A stretch of 64,000 nt of DNA from Desulfovibrio sp. (GCA_030145055.1 JAQYWK010000001.1:744001-808000), one strand, 5' to 3'. Shown: positions 8,151 to 16,923, numbered from the stretch's first letter. Translations and numbers: made by a program. Notes: a model not told the origin generated them from the sequence alone.

Positions 8151-10070
8151 TTACAGTTTGCTGCCAACGTAGTTAAGCAGCCCGCCAGCTAGGATAATAG
8201 CTAATTCCTTTTCGGAAAGGTCGTTTGCAACCTTAATCTTTGTTCCGTCAGTAGCAGTCATTTCTGCTATGCCGCCGGGGGTCAAAGATTTTGTGTCCAA
8301 GGTCAGTCCACTTCCTTCGGATAGCTTGTCGTAATCGCTCTTGGAAGATAGTACAAGGGGTAGAATACCGAAATTGATAAGATTTGCTCTGTGAATGCGA
8401 GCTAAGGACTTAACAATAACAGCTACAACTCCTAAGTGACGAGGTCCGAGCGCAGCGTGTTCGCGGCTTGAGCCCTGTCCGTAGTTTTCTCCGCCGAGGA
8501 TAATACCGTTCTCAGAATTTTTCATGCGGCTGACAAAGTTTTCGTCAACACGGCTGAAAATGTACTCGCTGATAGCGGGAATGTTAGAACGAAGAGCAGT
8601 GATCGCAGCTCCTGCCGGTAGAATGTGATCAGTAGTGATGTCGTCACCAACTTTGAGGCGGACTTCAGAAGTGATTACTTCAGGCAGTGCTGTGAAAGAT
8701 TCAAGTGGCACGATATTCGGTCCGCGAATAAGCTCAACACTCTCACCGTTTTCAGTTGGGAAGATGAAAAGGTGACGAATAGAAGGAATTTCAGCAGGGA
8801 AATCGATCTTCGCAGGAGGTGTTCCCCATGTTGCAGGATCGGTAAATTCACCAGCAAGTGCGAGCTTTGCGGCAGTCTGAGGACTTGCAAGATAGACCTG
8901 TGCATCCTGAGTCCCGCTACGTCCTTCGAAGTTGCGGTTGAATGTTCTGACACTGACTCCGGCTGAGACTGGAGACCCGCCCATACCGATGCAAGGACCA
9001 CAAGTACATTCAAGAAGTCTAGCTCCTGAATCTAATATAGGACCGATAAGGCCTTCAGAGGCAAGCATCTTTAGAACCTGCTTAGAGCCGGGGGAGATCA
9101 TAAGATCCACACCTTCAGGAAGCTGGGTATCAGTAAGGATAAGTGCTGTTGTCTTAAGGTCTGAATATGAAGAGTTCGTACAAGAACCGATTGCAGCCTG
9201 GCTCACTTTAAGACCCGCGAGAGACTTAACAGAAACAACGCGGTCAGGCATGTGAGGCTGTGCAACAAGTGGCTCAAGTTCTGATAAGTTGATTACAACA
9301 GTGTCAGAGTAAATTGCATCAGCATCAGCGATAAGCTCTGAGTAATCTTCCACGCGGCCCATTGCTTTGAGGAATTCCTGAGTCTGTTTGTCACTTGGGA
9401 AGAGTGAGGTTGTAGCTCCAAGCTCCGCTCCCATATTAGTGATAACAGCGCGTTCAGGAACAGTAAGAGTATTTACTCCTTCGCCGCCGAATTCGAATAC
9501 TTTGCCAACTCCGCCTTTTACGGTGAGCATTCCAAGCAAGTGCAGGATGATATCTTTAGAAGTTGCCCAGCCAGTTAGTGCGCCAGTCAACTCAACTTTA
9601 ACAACCTTTGGCATTGGAATAGAGTAAGGCTGTCCCGCCATAGCAAGAGCTACGGAAAGTCCGCCCGCACCCATAGCTAATGAACCGAGTCCACCAGCTG
9701 TAGGAGTATGACTATCAGATCCGATCAGAGTTGCGCCCGGTTTAGCGAAGTTCTCAAGGTGTAGCTGATGGCAGATGCCTGTTCCAGCCGGAGAGAAAAC
9801 AACGCCGTACTTAGCGGCAACAGTTCTGAGGTACTGATGATCATCCGGGTTACGGAATCCCATCTGTAAGGTGTTGTGATCAACGTAACTTACAGAAAGT
9901 TCAGTCTGAACTCTATCTAGACCCATAGCTTCAAATTGCAGATAAGCCATTGTGCCGGTGGCGTCTTGGGTTAGAGTCTGGTCGATTCGCAGGCCGATTT
10001 CAGTCCCTGCTTCCATTTTTCCGCTGACCAGATGATTTGAGATTATTTTCTCAGTAATATTTAAACCCAT
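8151..10070 (-). CDS. Aconitate hydratase (short, ~640-residue type)
   Basis: Interconverts citrate and isocitrate through a [4Fe-4S] centre. The cluster ligands are visible: one cysteine in IGSCTNSSYSDL and two in LECTCGPCIGMGG. The swivel domain with GENYGQGSSREHAALGPRHLG is C-terminal. The 639-residue length is that of the compact putative aconitases common in Deltaproteobacteria and close to the LeuC-LeuD architecture, not the 890-residue AcnA or AcnB. The start at 10070 (MGLNITEK) is chosen because AGGAGG lies just upstream. In sulfate reducers with an incomplete TCA cycle it would serve glutamate synthesis (inference). Confidence 0.93.
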   Translation of the reverse strand: MGLNITEKIISNHLVSGKMEAGTEIGLRIDQTLTQDATGTMAYLQFEAMGLDRVQTELSVSYVDHNTLQMGFRNPDDHQYLRTVAAKYGVVFSPAGTGICHQLHLENFAKPGATLIGSDSHTPTAGGLGSLAMGAGGLSVALAMAGQPYSIPMPKVVKVELTGALTGWATSKDIILHLLGMLTVKGGVGKVFEFGGEGVNTLTVPERAVITNMGAELGATTSLFPSDKQTQEFLKAMGRVEDYSELIADADAIYSDTVVINLSELEPLVAQPHMPDRVVSVKSLAGLKVSQAAIGSCTNSSYSDLKTTALILTDTQLPEGVDLMISPGSKQVLKMLASEGLIGPILDSGARLLECTCGPCIGMGGSPVSAGVSVRTFNRNFEGRSGTQDAQVYLASPQTAAKLALAGEFTDPATWGTPPAKIDFPAEIPSIRHLFIFPTENGESVELIRGPNIVPLESFTALPEVITSEVRLKVGDDITTDHILPAGAAITALRSNIPAISEYIFSRVDENFVSRMKNSENGIILGGENYGQGSSREHAALGPRHLGVVAVIVKSLARIHRANLINFGILPLVLSSKSDYDKLSEGSGLTLDTKSLTPGGIAEMTATDGTKIKVANDLSEKELAIILAGGLLNYVGSKL

Positions 10071-10140
10071 GATGCCTCCTATGTTGCTTCTGCTTAATTG
10101 CAAATGAAAATAAAGATCCTGTCCAATTTTTGATTTTGGA

Positions 10141-10401
10141 TTAGTAGTCGGTCATTCCGAGGTTCATCCGATTAATTTTTTTTCGGCGTGAGTCAATTTC
10201 AACTTCTAAGCGAAGTTTATCACGTTGGCTTTCGAAGATCTCATTGGCAAAGAATATCCCTTTGGCATGGTCTTCAGTTTGAATAAGCGTTTTTATGCGC
10301 TCAGTGCATATTTCGAATTCTTTTTTAAAGCCTTCAATGGCTTCTTCGATTTCAGGAATACTAATCGATTTTGATTCTTCTTCTTTTTGATTTTGCGTCA
10401 T
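10141..10401 (-). CDS. Small charged coiled-coil protein of unknown function
   Basis: An 86-residue protein, rich in Glu, Lys and Ile with no cysteine, predicted by eye to be almost entirely helical with coiled-coil character. I do not recognise the family. Its start overlaps the 3' end of the CM/EPSPS-like gene by 41 bases in another frame, so it is probably translated from the same message. An AAGGA lies about 9 bases before the ATG. The overlap and strand suggest a functional link with the larger protein, but that is inference. Confidence 0.7.
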   Translation of the reverse strand: MTQNQKEEESKSISIPEIEEAIEGFKKEFEICTERIKTLIQTEDHAKGIFFANEIFESQRDKLRLEVEIDSRRKKINRMNLGMTDY

Positions 10402-12019
10402 CTTCTACATCCTTAACTTGTGGGTCTTTTAAACCGTCGATTTCTGGAAGGCTATTGTAAAGAGTCCAGTATCTAGGCCAAAGATCAGTTAAATCTCCGG
10501 GATTCTGTATAGATAGTCCGGGGCGAATATAAGCCATAAGGCCTAAGGCTATTCCGAAGTACGGAGTTGGAGCATTCCATGCTTCTTCCCACTGGATTTT
10601 ACCCGGGGCGATTTTGATTCCGTCATCTGTACGAGTGTATTCAAGACCTAGACGTTCAAGAAGCTCAACACCCTGTTCGAAAAGGGCAACATTCTTAATG
10701 TTGTTCAGCGAACATTCAGTGTCGGAGTTAATGGCTAGTGCCATTCCGATTGGAAATAGGTCTGCGGCCTGATCAAGATCGAAAGTAACTGATTTTGGCT
10801 GCGCACCTTTGGTGGAGCTGATTTCAGTACCGGTAACCTTAACGTCAACACCACCAAGATCAAGCATCTTGAGAGCATCAATAGCTTTTGGTGAATTCGT
10901 AGGCCACGTACCTTTAATGGTAACATTACCGCCTGCAAAAGCAGGGAGGGAAAGAATTGCTGCACTAAGTTCAGGGTCGAGAGCAATTTTTGGTTCTTCA
11001 GGGAAGGAGAATGTTTCCGTTGCGGGAATAACACACTCTGTTTCGCTGAGATTTGCTTCGATTCCGCATGCACTTAGAACTTCGACGGCATCTTTGATAT
11101 CAGAAATGCCGGCCCAGTCTTTCTCAAACTTGATGGTCAAACCTTTAGGGTATGTCCATCCTGCGAGAGTTAGTGCTGCTGCAAATTTTGATGGGGAATC
11201 TTCAAACATAGTAACTGAAGTAGCGAGATTACCGCCACATTCAAGTCTGGCTGGAAGGCCGTGGCTCTGAAGGTCTAGAGTGTTTAGTCTTGCTCCGAGA
11301 GGATCAAGAATAGGAGTAAGTACTCTTGAATCATACTGTTTAAGGATAGGTCCACCAGCAATTTTGAACTTGCCCGGATCTTTTAATCCGAAAGCAAGAA
11401 CAAGATACATAGTCATAGGGTCATCGCCAGCGAAGACTAGTTTGTCTTCGAAAGAAACTCCTTCGCCTGCGCGGGACTCAATAGTGTCGCCTTCCCATGA
11501 AAGATGGGCGCCTGCCTGATTGAAAGCTTTAGCGAGTGAAGTGAGCTGGTCATTCACTGATAGCGGAGACATTTTGGCATCGGCTGAACACATTGCGGCC
11601 AGAGCCATCCAAAGTTGTGATTGAAATAATGAACAAGGTCCGTCGATAGTAACTTTTACTGGGCGTCTTGCTGGAGAAAGTGAGTATGAAGGAAGATTGC
11701 GGTTCTCCGGATGGGATACACAAGTATATGCAAGGGTGTTGAGTTGTTCGAAAACTCTACGCGCAGCTTTTAAATTAAATTTTTCGTCTGCAGATTTAGT
11801 AGTCCATATCTCAAAGATACGTCTTTCCTGATCTGGGTCAGCGAGTGGCAAACCTTTTTCTTTACGTTTGGATGCAGCTTTTCCCATAAGGAAGTTTCTG
11901 CGTGAAATCATAGAAATTAGGCGTTCATCTAAATCTCTAATTTCATGAAGTAGGGACGGCTTACGAGGAGCGTCTCTACGCGGTCTATCGGATTCTTCGA
12001 AATTTTTGTAATTGGGCAT
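10361..12019 (-). CDS. Chorismate-mutase-like / EPSP-synthase-like fusion protein, probably catalytically altered
   Basis: Residues about 22-105 resemble an AroQ-type chorismate mutase (helical, with the ISRRNFLMGKAASK and DPDQERRIFEIW segments). Residues about 118-520 resemble the EPSP synthase (AroA) double-domain fold. The EPSPS active site looks eroded. The GSKS-x-SNR substrate loop is replaced by DGPCSLFQSQ (near 127-136), the SSQF motif reads SPSKF, and the KESDR motif region reads LFEQGVE, so Lys, Asp and Arg ligands are lost. The DLFP aspartate and one glutamate remain. This looks like a pseudo-enzyme or an enzyme with changed chemistry. It lies directly after sat on the same strand, separated by the sat terminator. 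Confidence 0.75.
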   Translation of the reverse strand: MPNYKNFEESDRPRRDAPRKPSLLHEIRDLDERLISMISRRNFLMGKAASKRKEKGLPLADPDQERRIFEIWTTKSADEKFNLKAARRVFEQLNTLAYTCVSHPENRNLPSYSLSPARRPVKVTIDGPCSLFQSQLWMALAAMCSADAKMSPLSVNDQLTSLAKAFNQAGAHLSWEGDTIESRAGEGVSFEDKLVFAGDDPMTMYLVLAFGLKDPGKFKIAGGPILKQYDSRVLTPILDPLGARLNTLDLQSHGLPARLECGGNLATSVTMFEDSPSKFAAALTLAGWTYPKGLTIKFEKDWAGISDIKDAVEVLSACGIEANLSETECVIPATETFSFPEEPKIALDPELSAAILSLPAFAGGNVTIKGTWPTNSPKAIDALKMLDLGGVDVKVTGTEISSTKGAQPKSVTFDLDQAADLFPIGMALAINSDTECSLNNIKNVALFEQGVELLERLGLEYTRTDDGIKIAPGKIQWEEAWNAPTPYFGIALGLMAYIRPGLSIQNPGDLTDLWPRYWTLYNSLPEIDGLKDPQVKDVEDDAKSKRRRIKID

Positions 12020-12135
12020 TTTTTGTTCCTGATGAGTGATATAGGGAAGAACGCCTTTCTAGCCTGAAAACAGCCGATGAGCAAGCCCCAAAGGTGAGGG
12101 AATGGTTGCCGCATTTATGTAGCTGAAAAATATAA

Positions 12136-12171
12136 TAAAAAAAGGGGGGAAGCGATAAACGCCTCCCCCCT
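12136..12171 (-). terminator. Strong intrinsic terminator after sat
   Basis: Arms GGGGGGAAGCG (12144-12154) and CGCCTCCCCCC (12160-12170) pair with one mismatch around a 5-base loop. On the minus strand the stem is followed by TTTTTTT. It separates sat from the downstream CM/EPSPS-like gene. Confidence 0.9.
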
Positions 12172-12200
12172 CTGTAAAAGCAAGTAGTAGAACTACTTAA

Positions 12201-13478
12201 TTACATAGAATCGCCGGAAGCAGCGTTCTGCATTTTAACTTCTACTTTCTCGGTCAAACCTTCGTAGTAAGCACGGAGGACAACGAGAACTTCGTCGCGA
12301 CCGAAATGGTCAACAACTTCTGCGCCGTCTGAAAGAGCTTTACGGAGTTTAGTTCCGGAAAGAATTACGCGTTCTTCTTTGTTATGTGGGCATGTGCGGA
12401 GGGAAGCCATTCCGTCACATTTGTAACAGTAGAATGTCCAGTCAATTTTCATTGGCTCACAAAGAAGTGCTTTACCAGGCTCTGGGCATGCTTCTGTTGC
12501 GTAAGGAATTTTGTCGAATATTTCCTGAGCTTCAAATAGACCGTAGAAATCACCAACACCAGCGTGGTCACGACCGATCAACATTCTGTTAACGCCGTAG
12601 TTCTGGCGGAAAGTCGCGTGGAGGAGTCCTTCACGTGGGCCAGCGTAACGCATGTCAAGTGGGTAACCAGCCTGAATTACGTTGTCTTTTACGAAGTAAT
12701 CGTCAACAAGAGTTTCGATTGCTTTAACACGAACGTCTGCAGGAATGTCTCCTGGCTTGAGGTTTCCGATTAGGGAGTGGATCAAGCAACCGTCGCAGAC
12801 TTCGATAGAAATCTTTGCGAGGAATTCGTGTGAACGATGCATTGGGTTACGAAGCTGAAGAGCGGAAACTGTTGACCAGCCCTTTTCTTCGAATGCTGCG
12901 CGAGTTTCAGCAGGACGGAGGTAAACGCCTTTGTACTGTTCAGGGTACTCACCTTCGGAGAGAACTTTAACAGGACCAGCAACGTTGAATTTTTTCTGTC
13001 CCATAACCATCTGAACGCCAGGATGGTCTTCCATTGCGATTTTCCAGAAACAATCATCAGCAGACTCTTCGCCTTCGCCTTTGAATACTTTCTCACATTC
13101 CCATTTTCTGTCAGCGTCAGTCATTTCGTAGACTTCTTCAACAGTCATGGTAGCGTATACTTCGCCGTCGTTAACTAGAGCAAGCTCTTCGCCAACTTTA
13201 ACTTCTTCGTCCATGTCAAGAGTAACAGGAACTGGCCAGAATGTGCCGTCTTCCATTAGGAAGCTTTCACAAACGCCTTTCCAGTCAGCTTTTTTCATGA
13301 ATCCTGTGAGTGGAGAAAAACCACCACAACCCATCATGATAAGGTCACCCTTAGCACGTGGGGAAATTTCAATCTGCTTGAGTCCTGCAGCTTTCTTCTG
13401 TTCTGCTGCTAGTTCTGCGCCTTCGAGAAGTGCACATACGAGACCTTTACCGCCGTGAGGGGCTACGAGATTAGACAT
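12201..13478 (-). CDS. sat: Sulfate adenylyltransferase (ATP sulfurylase)
   Basis: First step of dissimilatory sulfate reduction: sulfate + ATP to adenosine 5'-phosphosulfate (APS) + pyrophosphate, in the cytoplasm. The active-site motifs [13 protein letters not shown] and [12 protein letters not shown] are intact. A zinc-type cysteine/histidine group, [18 protein letters not shown] near the C-terminus, matches the metal-binding type known from Desulfovibrio ATP sulfurylases. The start at 13478 (MSNLVAPH) follows AAGGAG at 7 bases; the frame upstream to 13511 has no support. The protein is about 425 residues. It reads away from aprBA-qmoABC across a shared regulatory region. Confidence 0.97.
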   Translation of the reverse strand: MSNLVAPHGGKGLVCALLEGAELAAEQKKAAGLKQIEISPRAKGDLIMMGCGGFSPLTGFMKKADWKGVCESFLMEDGTFWPVPVTLDMDEEVKVGEELALVNDGEVYATMTVEEVYEMTDADRKWECEKVFKGEGEESADDCFWKIAMEDHPGVQMVMGQKKFNVAGPVKVLSEGEYPEQYKGVYLRPAETRAAFEEKGWSTVSALQLRNPMHRSHEFLAKISIEVCDGCLIHSLIGNLKPGDIPADVRVKAIETLVDDYFVKDNVIQAGYPLDMRYAGPREGLLHATFRQNYGVNRMLIGRDHAGVGDFYGLFEAQEIFDKIPYATEACPEPGKALLCEPMKIDWTFYCYKCDGMASLRTCPHNKEERVILSGTKLRKALSDGAEVVDHFGRDEVLVVLRAYYEGLTEKVEVKMQNAASGDSM

Positions 13479-13551
13479 TTGTCTCTCCTTACTTGTAATT
13501 ATTTTCAACACCTGGGCCTTTCCGCGAAACCTGAAGAGGATAATCTCTCTG

Positions 13552-13565
13552 CCTCACAAGTGAGG
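13552..13565. promoter_or_regulatory. Inverted repeat in the sat leader
   Basis: CCTCAC (13552-13557) and GTGAGG (13560-13565) separated by AA, 74 bases upstream of the sat start. It could be an operator or an RNA hairpin; the regulator is unknown. Confidence 0.4.
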
Positions 13566-13630
13566 TCTGCTCTTCTTATATAGAAGGCATGGTCCGCAGA
13601 ACGAAATTTTAAACTTTAAGTTATACGAAG

Positions 13631-13640
13631 TTTGATCAAA
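13631..13640. promoter_or_regulatory. TTTGATCAAA palindrome upstream of sat
   Basis: Perfect 10-bp palindrome about 150 bases upstream of the sat start. Its TTGAT/ATCAA halves resemble CRP/FNR-family half sites but lack the usual spacer, so I do not assign a regulator. Confidence 0.35.
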
Positions 13641-13694
13641 CGCTGTGAAGCATTTTGATGTTTCTCCGTATTTCTTACAGGACTTATGAATCCT

Positions 13695-13712
13695 TTGTGA
13701 AAGAAATGTCAA
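13695..13712. promoter_or_regulatory. Candidate Rex-type operator (one good half site)
   Basis: TTGTGAAAGAAATGTCAA. The left half TTGTGAA matches the Rex half site perfectly; the right half matches the TTCACAA ideal at only 4 of 7 bases. sat is a known Rex target in Desulfovibrio vulgaris, so the placement makes sense, but the match is weak. Confidence 0.3.
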
Positions 13713-13743
13713 GAGCAAAATGGGTGGCAAGTCATATTTTTAG

Positions 13744-13773
13744 CCGCATTTGCGACCGTGGTAGCAAATGCGG
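13744..13773. other. Orphan stem-loop between sat and aprB
   Basis: Perfect 10-bp arms CCGCATTTGC (13744-13753) and GCAAATGCGG (13764-13773) around a 10-base loop. Neither strand has a U-run after the stem, so it is not a typical terminator. It lies about 265 bases from sat and 590 bases from aprB. Confidence 0.6.
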
Positions 13774-13790
13774 TTGATTAATTTCATTAA

Positions 13791-13802
13791 AAACAGCTGT
13801 TT
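13791..13802. promoter_or_regulatory. AAACAGCTGTTT palindrome
   Basis: Perfect 12-bp palindrome in the sat-apr intergenic region, 17 bases after the orphan stem-loop. An ATTGT/ACAAT inverted repeat follows at 13814-13825. These are plausible operators for an unidentified regulator. Confidence 0.35.
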
Positions 13803-14264
13803 GCGTAAGTGAAATTGTGAACAATCCTCGATCACTCGCGAACTGATGCATGTGTTGCGGTTGTATTGAAAATCACGATAATTCGTTATGAGTCGTTTAA
13901 TTCTTGTGGTTAGCTATAGAAAGTGCAGTCTGTTTTGGGTTAAGCTTTGGCTTTATAGTGATTTGTGGAAGGTCTCTAGATAATTTCATGGTATAATCTA
14001 AAGAGTTTTATATCTATTACAGTAATTTAACACAAAGTTATATTTTCTTAAGAAATTAAAAAAAACACTTGCTATCAAAGGCTGGAATGAACTAAAAGCT
14101 CTGAAAGATAGAACACGCTAATGTGCTGAATTTGGCTCGAGATATCATCCTGGAGCGTCTTCGGTTCTCTTTGGAAAGTCTTATTCACAGGGTTTAAGTG
14201 AATCTTTTAAAAGAGCTTGTTCTAAATTTCACTTTCGTCTTGACACCTTTTCTCGGGCTTGATA

Positions 14265-14274
14265 GTCAATTGAC
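14265..14274. promoter_or_regulatory. GTCAATTGAC palindrome upstream of aprB
   Basis: Perfect 10-bp palindrome, 86 bases before the aprB start and just after TTGACA (14240-14245). TTGA/TCAA halves are used by CRP/FNR-type regulators such as HcpR, which is reported to control apr and sat genes in Desulfovibrio, but the spacing here is not canonical. Confidence 0.35.
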
Positions 14275-14360
14275 CACAGGCCTGAATTTAAAGGCAAGAA
14301 TATAAATGGTTAAGGATGTTGTCGGTTGATTGATAACTTTAACTTTTAGGAGGACTAGGT

Positions 14361-14846
14361 ATGCCGACCTTTGTCAATCCAGAAAAGTGTGATGGCTGTA
14401 AAGGCGGAGAAAAGACCGCCTGCATGTACATCTGCCCTAATGATCTTATGATTTTGGACCCCGAAGCAATGCGGGCTTACAACCAGGAACCAGAAGCATG
14501 TTGGGAGTGTTACTCCTGTGTTAAGATTTGTCCTCAGGGAGCTGTAGAAGCTCGTCCTTACGGCGACTTTGCACCAATGGGTGGAACATCCATCCCAATG
14601 CGTTCAGCTGAAGACATCATGTGGACTGTTAAGTTCCGTAATGGCGACGTTAAGCGCTTTAAGTTCCCAATTCGTACTACTCCTGAAGGATCTATTAAGC
14701 CTTACGAAGGTAAGCTTGAGCCTACAGACTTGGATAACGAACTGCTTTTCACTGAAACAGAACTAGCTGTACCCCAGGTAGTCGCTGGCAATGAAATCAA
14801 AATTGGTGATGCAGACAAGACCTTAACTATTAAGGATCTGCTTTAA
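14361..14846 (+). CDS. aprB: Adenylylsulfate (APS) reductase, beta subunit AprB
   Basis: Iron-sulfur subunit of dissimilatory APS reductase; it feeds electrons to the FAD of AprA. Two [4Fe-4S] sites are visible: the first within CDGCKGGEKTACMYICP (residues about 10-26), which has the extended spacing typical of AprB, and the second in CWECYSCVKICP. The C-terminal part is the AprB-specific tail that wraps around AprA. Its 161 residues are near the usual length. TAGGAGG stands just upstream of the ATG. It is the first gene of the aprBA-qmoABCD block. Confidence 0.97.
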   Translation: MPTFVNPEKCDGCKGGEKTACMYICPNDLMILDPEAMRAYNQEPEACWECYSCVKICPQGAVEARPYGDFAPMGGTSIPMRSAEDIMWTVKFRNGDVKRFKFPIRTTPEGSIKPYEGKLEPTDLDNELLFTETELAVPQVVAGNEIKIGDADKTLTIKDLL

Positions 14847-14879
14847 TCAATACTTGTTGCATGCAACAGAGTGATTAAA
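14842..14879 (+). other. Nested stem-loop between aprB and aprA
   Basis: The outer arms TTTAATCA (14842-14849) and TGATTAAA (14872-14879) enclose a perfect 14-bp palindrome TGTTGCATGCAACA (14855-14868). The structure starts at the aprB stop codon and ends 34 bases before aprA. It has no U-run, so an RNA-processing or stability hairpin is more likely than a terminator. Confidence 0.65.
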
Positions 14880-14913
14880 TTCCAGCAATCTGTAAACTTT
14901 CTAAGGAGGGAAC

Positions 14914-16905
14914 ATGCCTCTACTTCCTATTAATGAAGCTTCCAAGGGCGTTGCTCTTGCAGAGCCAGAACTTATAGAAAAAGACGTGGATATTCTTCTC
15001 GTCGGTGGCGGAATGGGTAACTGTGGTGTTGCCTATGAAGCTTGTCGTTGGATCGAAAAAACAGGTGGAGATATCTCCATCATGCTTCTCGATAAAGCTG
15101 CAATGGAACGTTCCGGTGCTATCGCACAGGGTCTTTCCGCTATTAATACTTACCTCGGTGAGAACAATGCTGACGATTACGTTCGCATGGTTCGTACTGA
15201 CCTCATGGGCATCGTCCGTGAAGACCTTATCTTTGACTTAGGTCGTCACGTTGATGATTCCGTACATCTTTTTGAAGAGTGGGGCCTTCCTTGCTGGATC
15301 AAAAAAGATGGCAAAAACCTCGACGGTGCACAGGCTAAGGCTGCAGGCCTTTCCCTACGTAACGGCGACGCTTGCGTTCGTTCAGGCCGCTGGCAGATGA
15401 TGATCAACGGTGAATCCTACAAGTGTATCGTTGCTGAAGCTGCTAAAATGGTTCTCGGCGAAGATGGCTACATGGAACGTATTTTCATCGTTAAGATGCT
15501 TCTTGATGCTAATGAGCCAAACCGCATCGCTGGTGCTGTTGGTTTCTCCACTCGTGAGAACAAAGTATACTTGTTTAAGTGCAACACAGCTGTAGTAGCT
15601 TGTGGTGGCGCAGTAAACGTATACCGTCCTCGTTCTACAGGTGAAGGCATGGGTCGTGCATGGTATCCAGTATGGAACGCAGGTTCCACATACACCATGT
15701 GTGCTCAGGTTGGCGCTGAAATGACCATGATGGAAAACCGCTTCGTACCGGCTCGTTTCAAAGACGGTTACGGACCAGTTGGCGCATGGTTCTTGCTCTT
15801 CAAAGCTAAAGCAACCAACTACAAAGGCGAAGACTATTGCGAAACAAACCGCGCAATGCTCAAACCTTACGAAGAACGCGGATACGCTAAAGGACATGTT
15901 ATCCCAACATGTCTTCGTAACCACATGATGCTTCGTGAAATGCGTGAAGGCCGTGGACCAATTTACATGGACACAGCTACCGCACTTCAGAATACATTCA
16001 AAGAACTCACACCTGCTGAGCAGAAACACCTCGAGTCTGAAGCTTGGGAAGATTTCCTCGACATGTGTGTTGGCCAGGCCAACCTTTGGGCTTGTATGAA
16101 CATCAAACCTGAAGAAACAGGTTCTGAGATCATGCCTACCGAACCATACCTTCTCGGATCTCACTCCGGTTGTTGTGGTATCTGGACTTCCGGTCCAGAC
16201 GAAGACTGGGTTCCTGAGTCTTACAAAGTGAAAGCTGCTAACGGTAAAGTCTACAACCGTATGACTTCTGTTGATGGTCTCTTCACTTGTGCTGACGGTG
16301 TTGGTGCATCCGGACATAAGTTCTCTTCCGGTTCCCATGCTGAAGGCCGCATTGTTGGTAAGCAGATGGTACGCTGGTGTGTAGATCATAAAGACTACAA
16401 ACCTGCGGTTAAAGAAACTCTTGCTGACCTCGCTAAAGAATTGTACCAGCCTTGGTACACTTACGAAGAAGGCAAATCCATCTCTACTGACCCAGTAGTT
16501 AACCCTAACTACATCACACCTAAGAACTTCATGATGCGTCTTGTTAAGGCGACTGATGAGTACGGTGGTGGTTGTGCGACATTGTATGTTACTTCTGGTG
16601 CTCTTCTGAAGACAGGATTCCATCTCCTTGGAATGCTCGAAGAAGACAGCAAGAAACTAGCTGCACGTGACCTTCACGAATTGATGCGTTGTTGGGAACA
16701 GTTCCACAGATTGTGGACAGTTCGCCTACACATGCAGCACATCAGCTTCCGCGAAGAATCACGCTACCCAGGTTTCTACTACCGTGGAGACTTCATGGGT
16801 CTTGATGACGACAACTGGAAATGCTTCGTAAACTCCAAGTACGATGTTGAAAAAGGCGAAACCGTCATTTTCAAGAAAGCATACCACCAGATCATTCCTG
16901 TTTAA
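14914..16905 (+). CDS. aprA: Adenylylsulfate (APS) reductase, alpha subunit AprA
   Basis: Catalytic flavoprotein that reduces APS to sulfite and AMP in the cytoplasm. The N-terminal FAD-binding motif is DILLVGGGMGNCGVAYEA (from about residue 25), and the fold is that of the fumarate reductase/succinate dehydrogenase flavoprotein family. Conserved AprA segments include RFVPARFKDGYGPVGAW and LGSHSGCCGIWTSGP, which carry the active-site Arg and His. The length of 663 residues is normal for Desulfovibrio. TAAGGAGG precedes the ATG. Codon use is strongly biased (few rare codons), as expected of a very highly expressed gene. This bias also opens a long spurious antisense frame. Confidence 0.98.
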   Translation: MPLLPINEASKGVALAEPELIEKDVDILLVGGGMGNCGVAYEACRWIEKTGGDISIMLLDKAAMERSGAIAQGLSAINTYLGENNADDYVRMVRTDLMGIVREDLIFDLGRHVDDSVHLFEEWGLPCWIKKDGKNLDGAQAKAAGLSLRNGDACVRSGRWQMMINGESYKCIVAEAAKMVLGEDGYMERIFIVKMLLDANEPNRIAGAVGFSTRENKVYLFKCNTAVVACGGAVNVYRPRSTGEGMGRAWYPVWNAGSTYTMCAQVGAEMTMMENRFVPARFKDGYGPVGAWFLLFKAKATNYKGEDYCETNRAMLKPYEERGYAKGHVIPTCLRNHMMLREMREGRGPIYMDTATALQNTFKELTPAEQKHLESEAWEDFLDMCVGQANLWACMNIKPEETGSEIMPTEPYLLGSHSGCCGIWTSGPDEDWVPESYKVKAANGKVYNRMTSVDGLFTCADGVGASGHKFSSGSHAEGRIVGKQMVRWCVDHKDYKPAVKETLADLAKELYQPWYTYEEGKSISTDPVVNPNYITPKNFMMRLVKATDEYGGGCATLYVTSGALLKTGFHLLGMLEEDSKKLAARDLHELMRCWEQFHRLWTVRLHMQHISFREESRYPGFYYRGDFMGLDDDNWKCFVNSKYDVEKGETVIFKKAYHQIIPV

Positions 16906-16923
16906 TATAGGCTTGATACTACG

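Larger units (their letters stand above)
13479..14360. promoter_or_regulatory. Long divergent regulatory region between sat and aprBA-qmo
   Basis: About 880 bases with no credible coding region, unusually long for this dense genome. It must hold the promoters for both sat (minus) and aprBA (plus). It contains several inverted repeats, listed separately. An AAGCAT-rich, AT-rich central part has a TATAAT at about 13992, and TTGACA occurs at 14240-14245, but no pair of -35 and -10 boxes with good spacing could be assigned. The aprB ribosome site TAGGAGG lies just before the ATG at 14361. Confidence 0.7.

Noticed and set aside
14240-14268. TTGACA as -35 box of an aprB promoter
   Set aside because: At 17 bases spacing the -10 hexamer is TAGTCA, which matches the consensus poorly.
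15382-16623. 413-residue open frame on the minus strand inside aprA
   Set aside because: It is antisense to the highly expressed aprA and arises from its strong codon bias. It has no ribosome site, is Cys/His/Phe-rich with no fold-like pattern, and matches no family.
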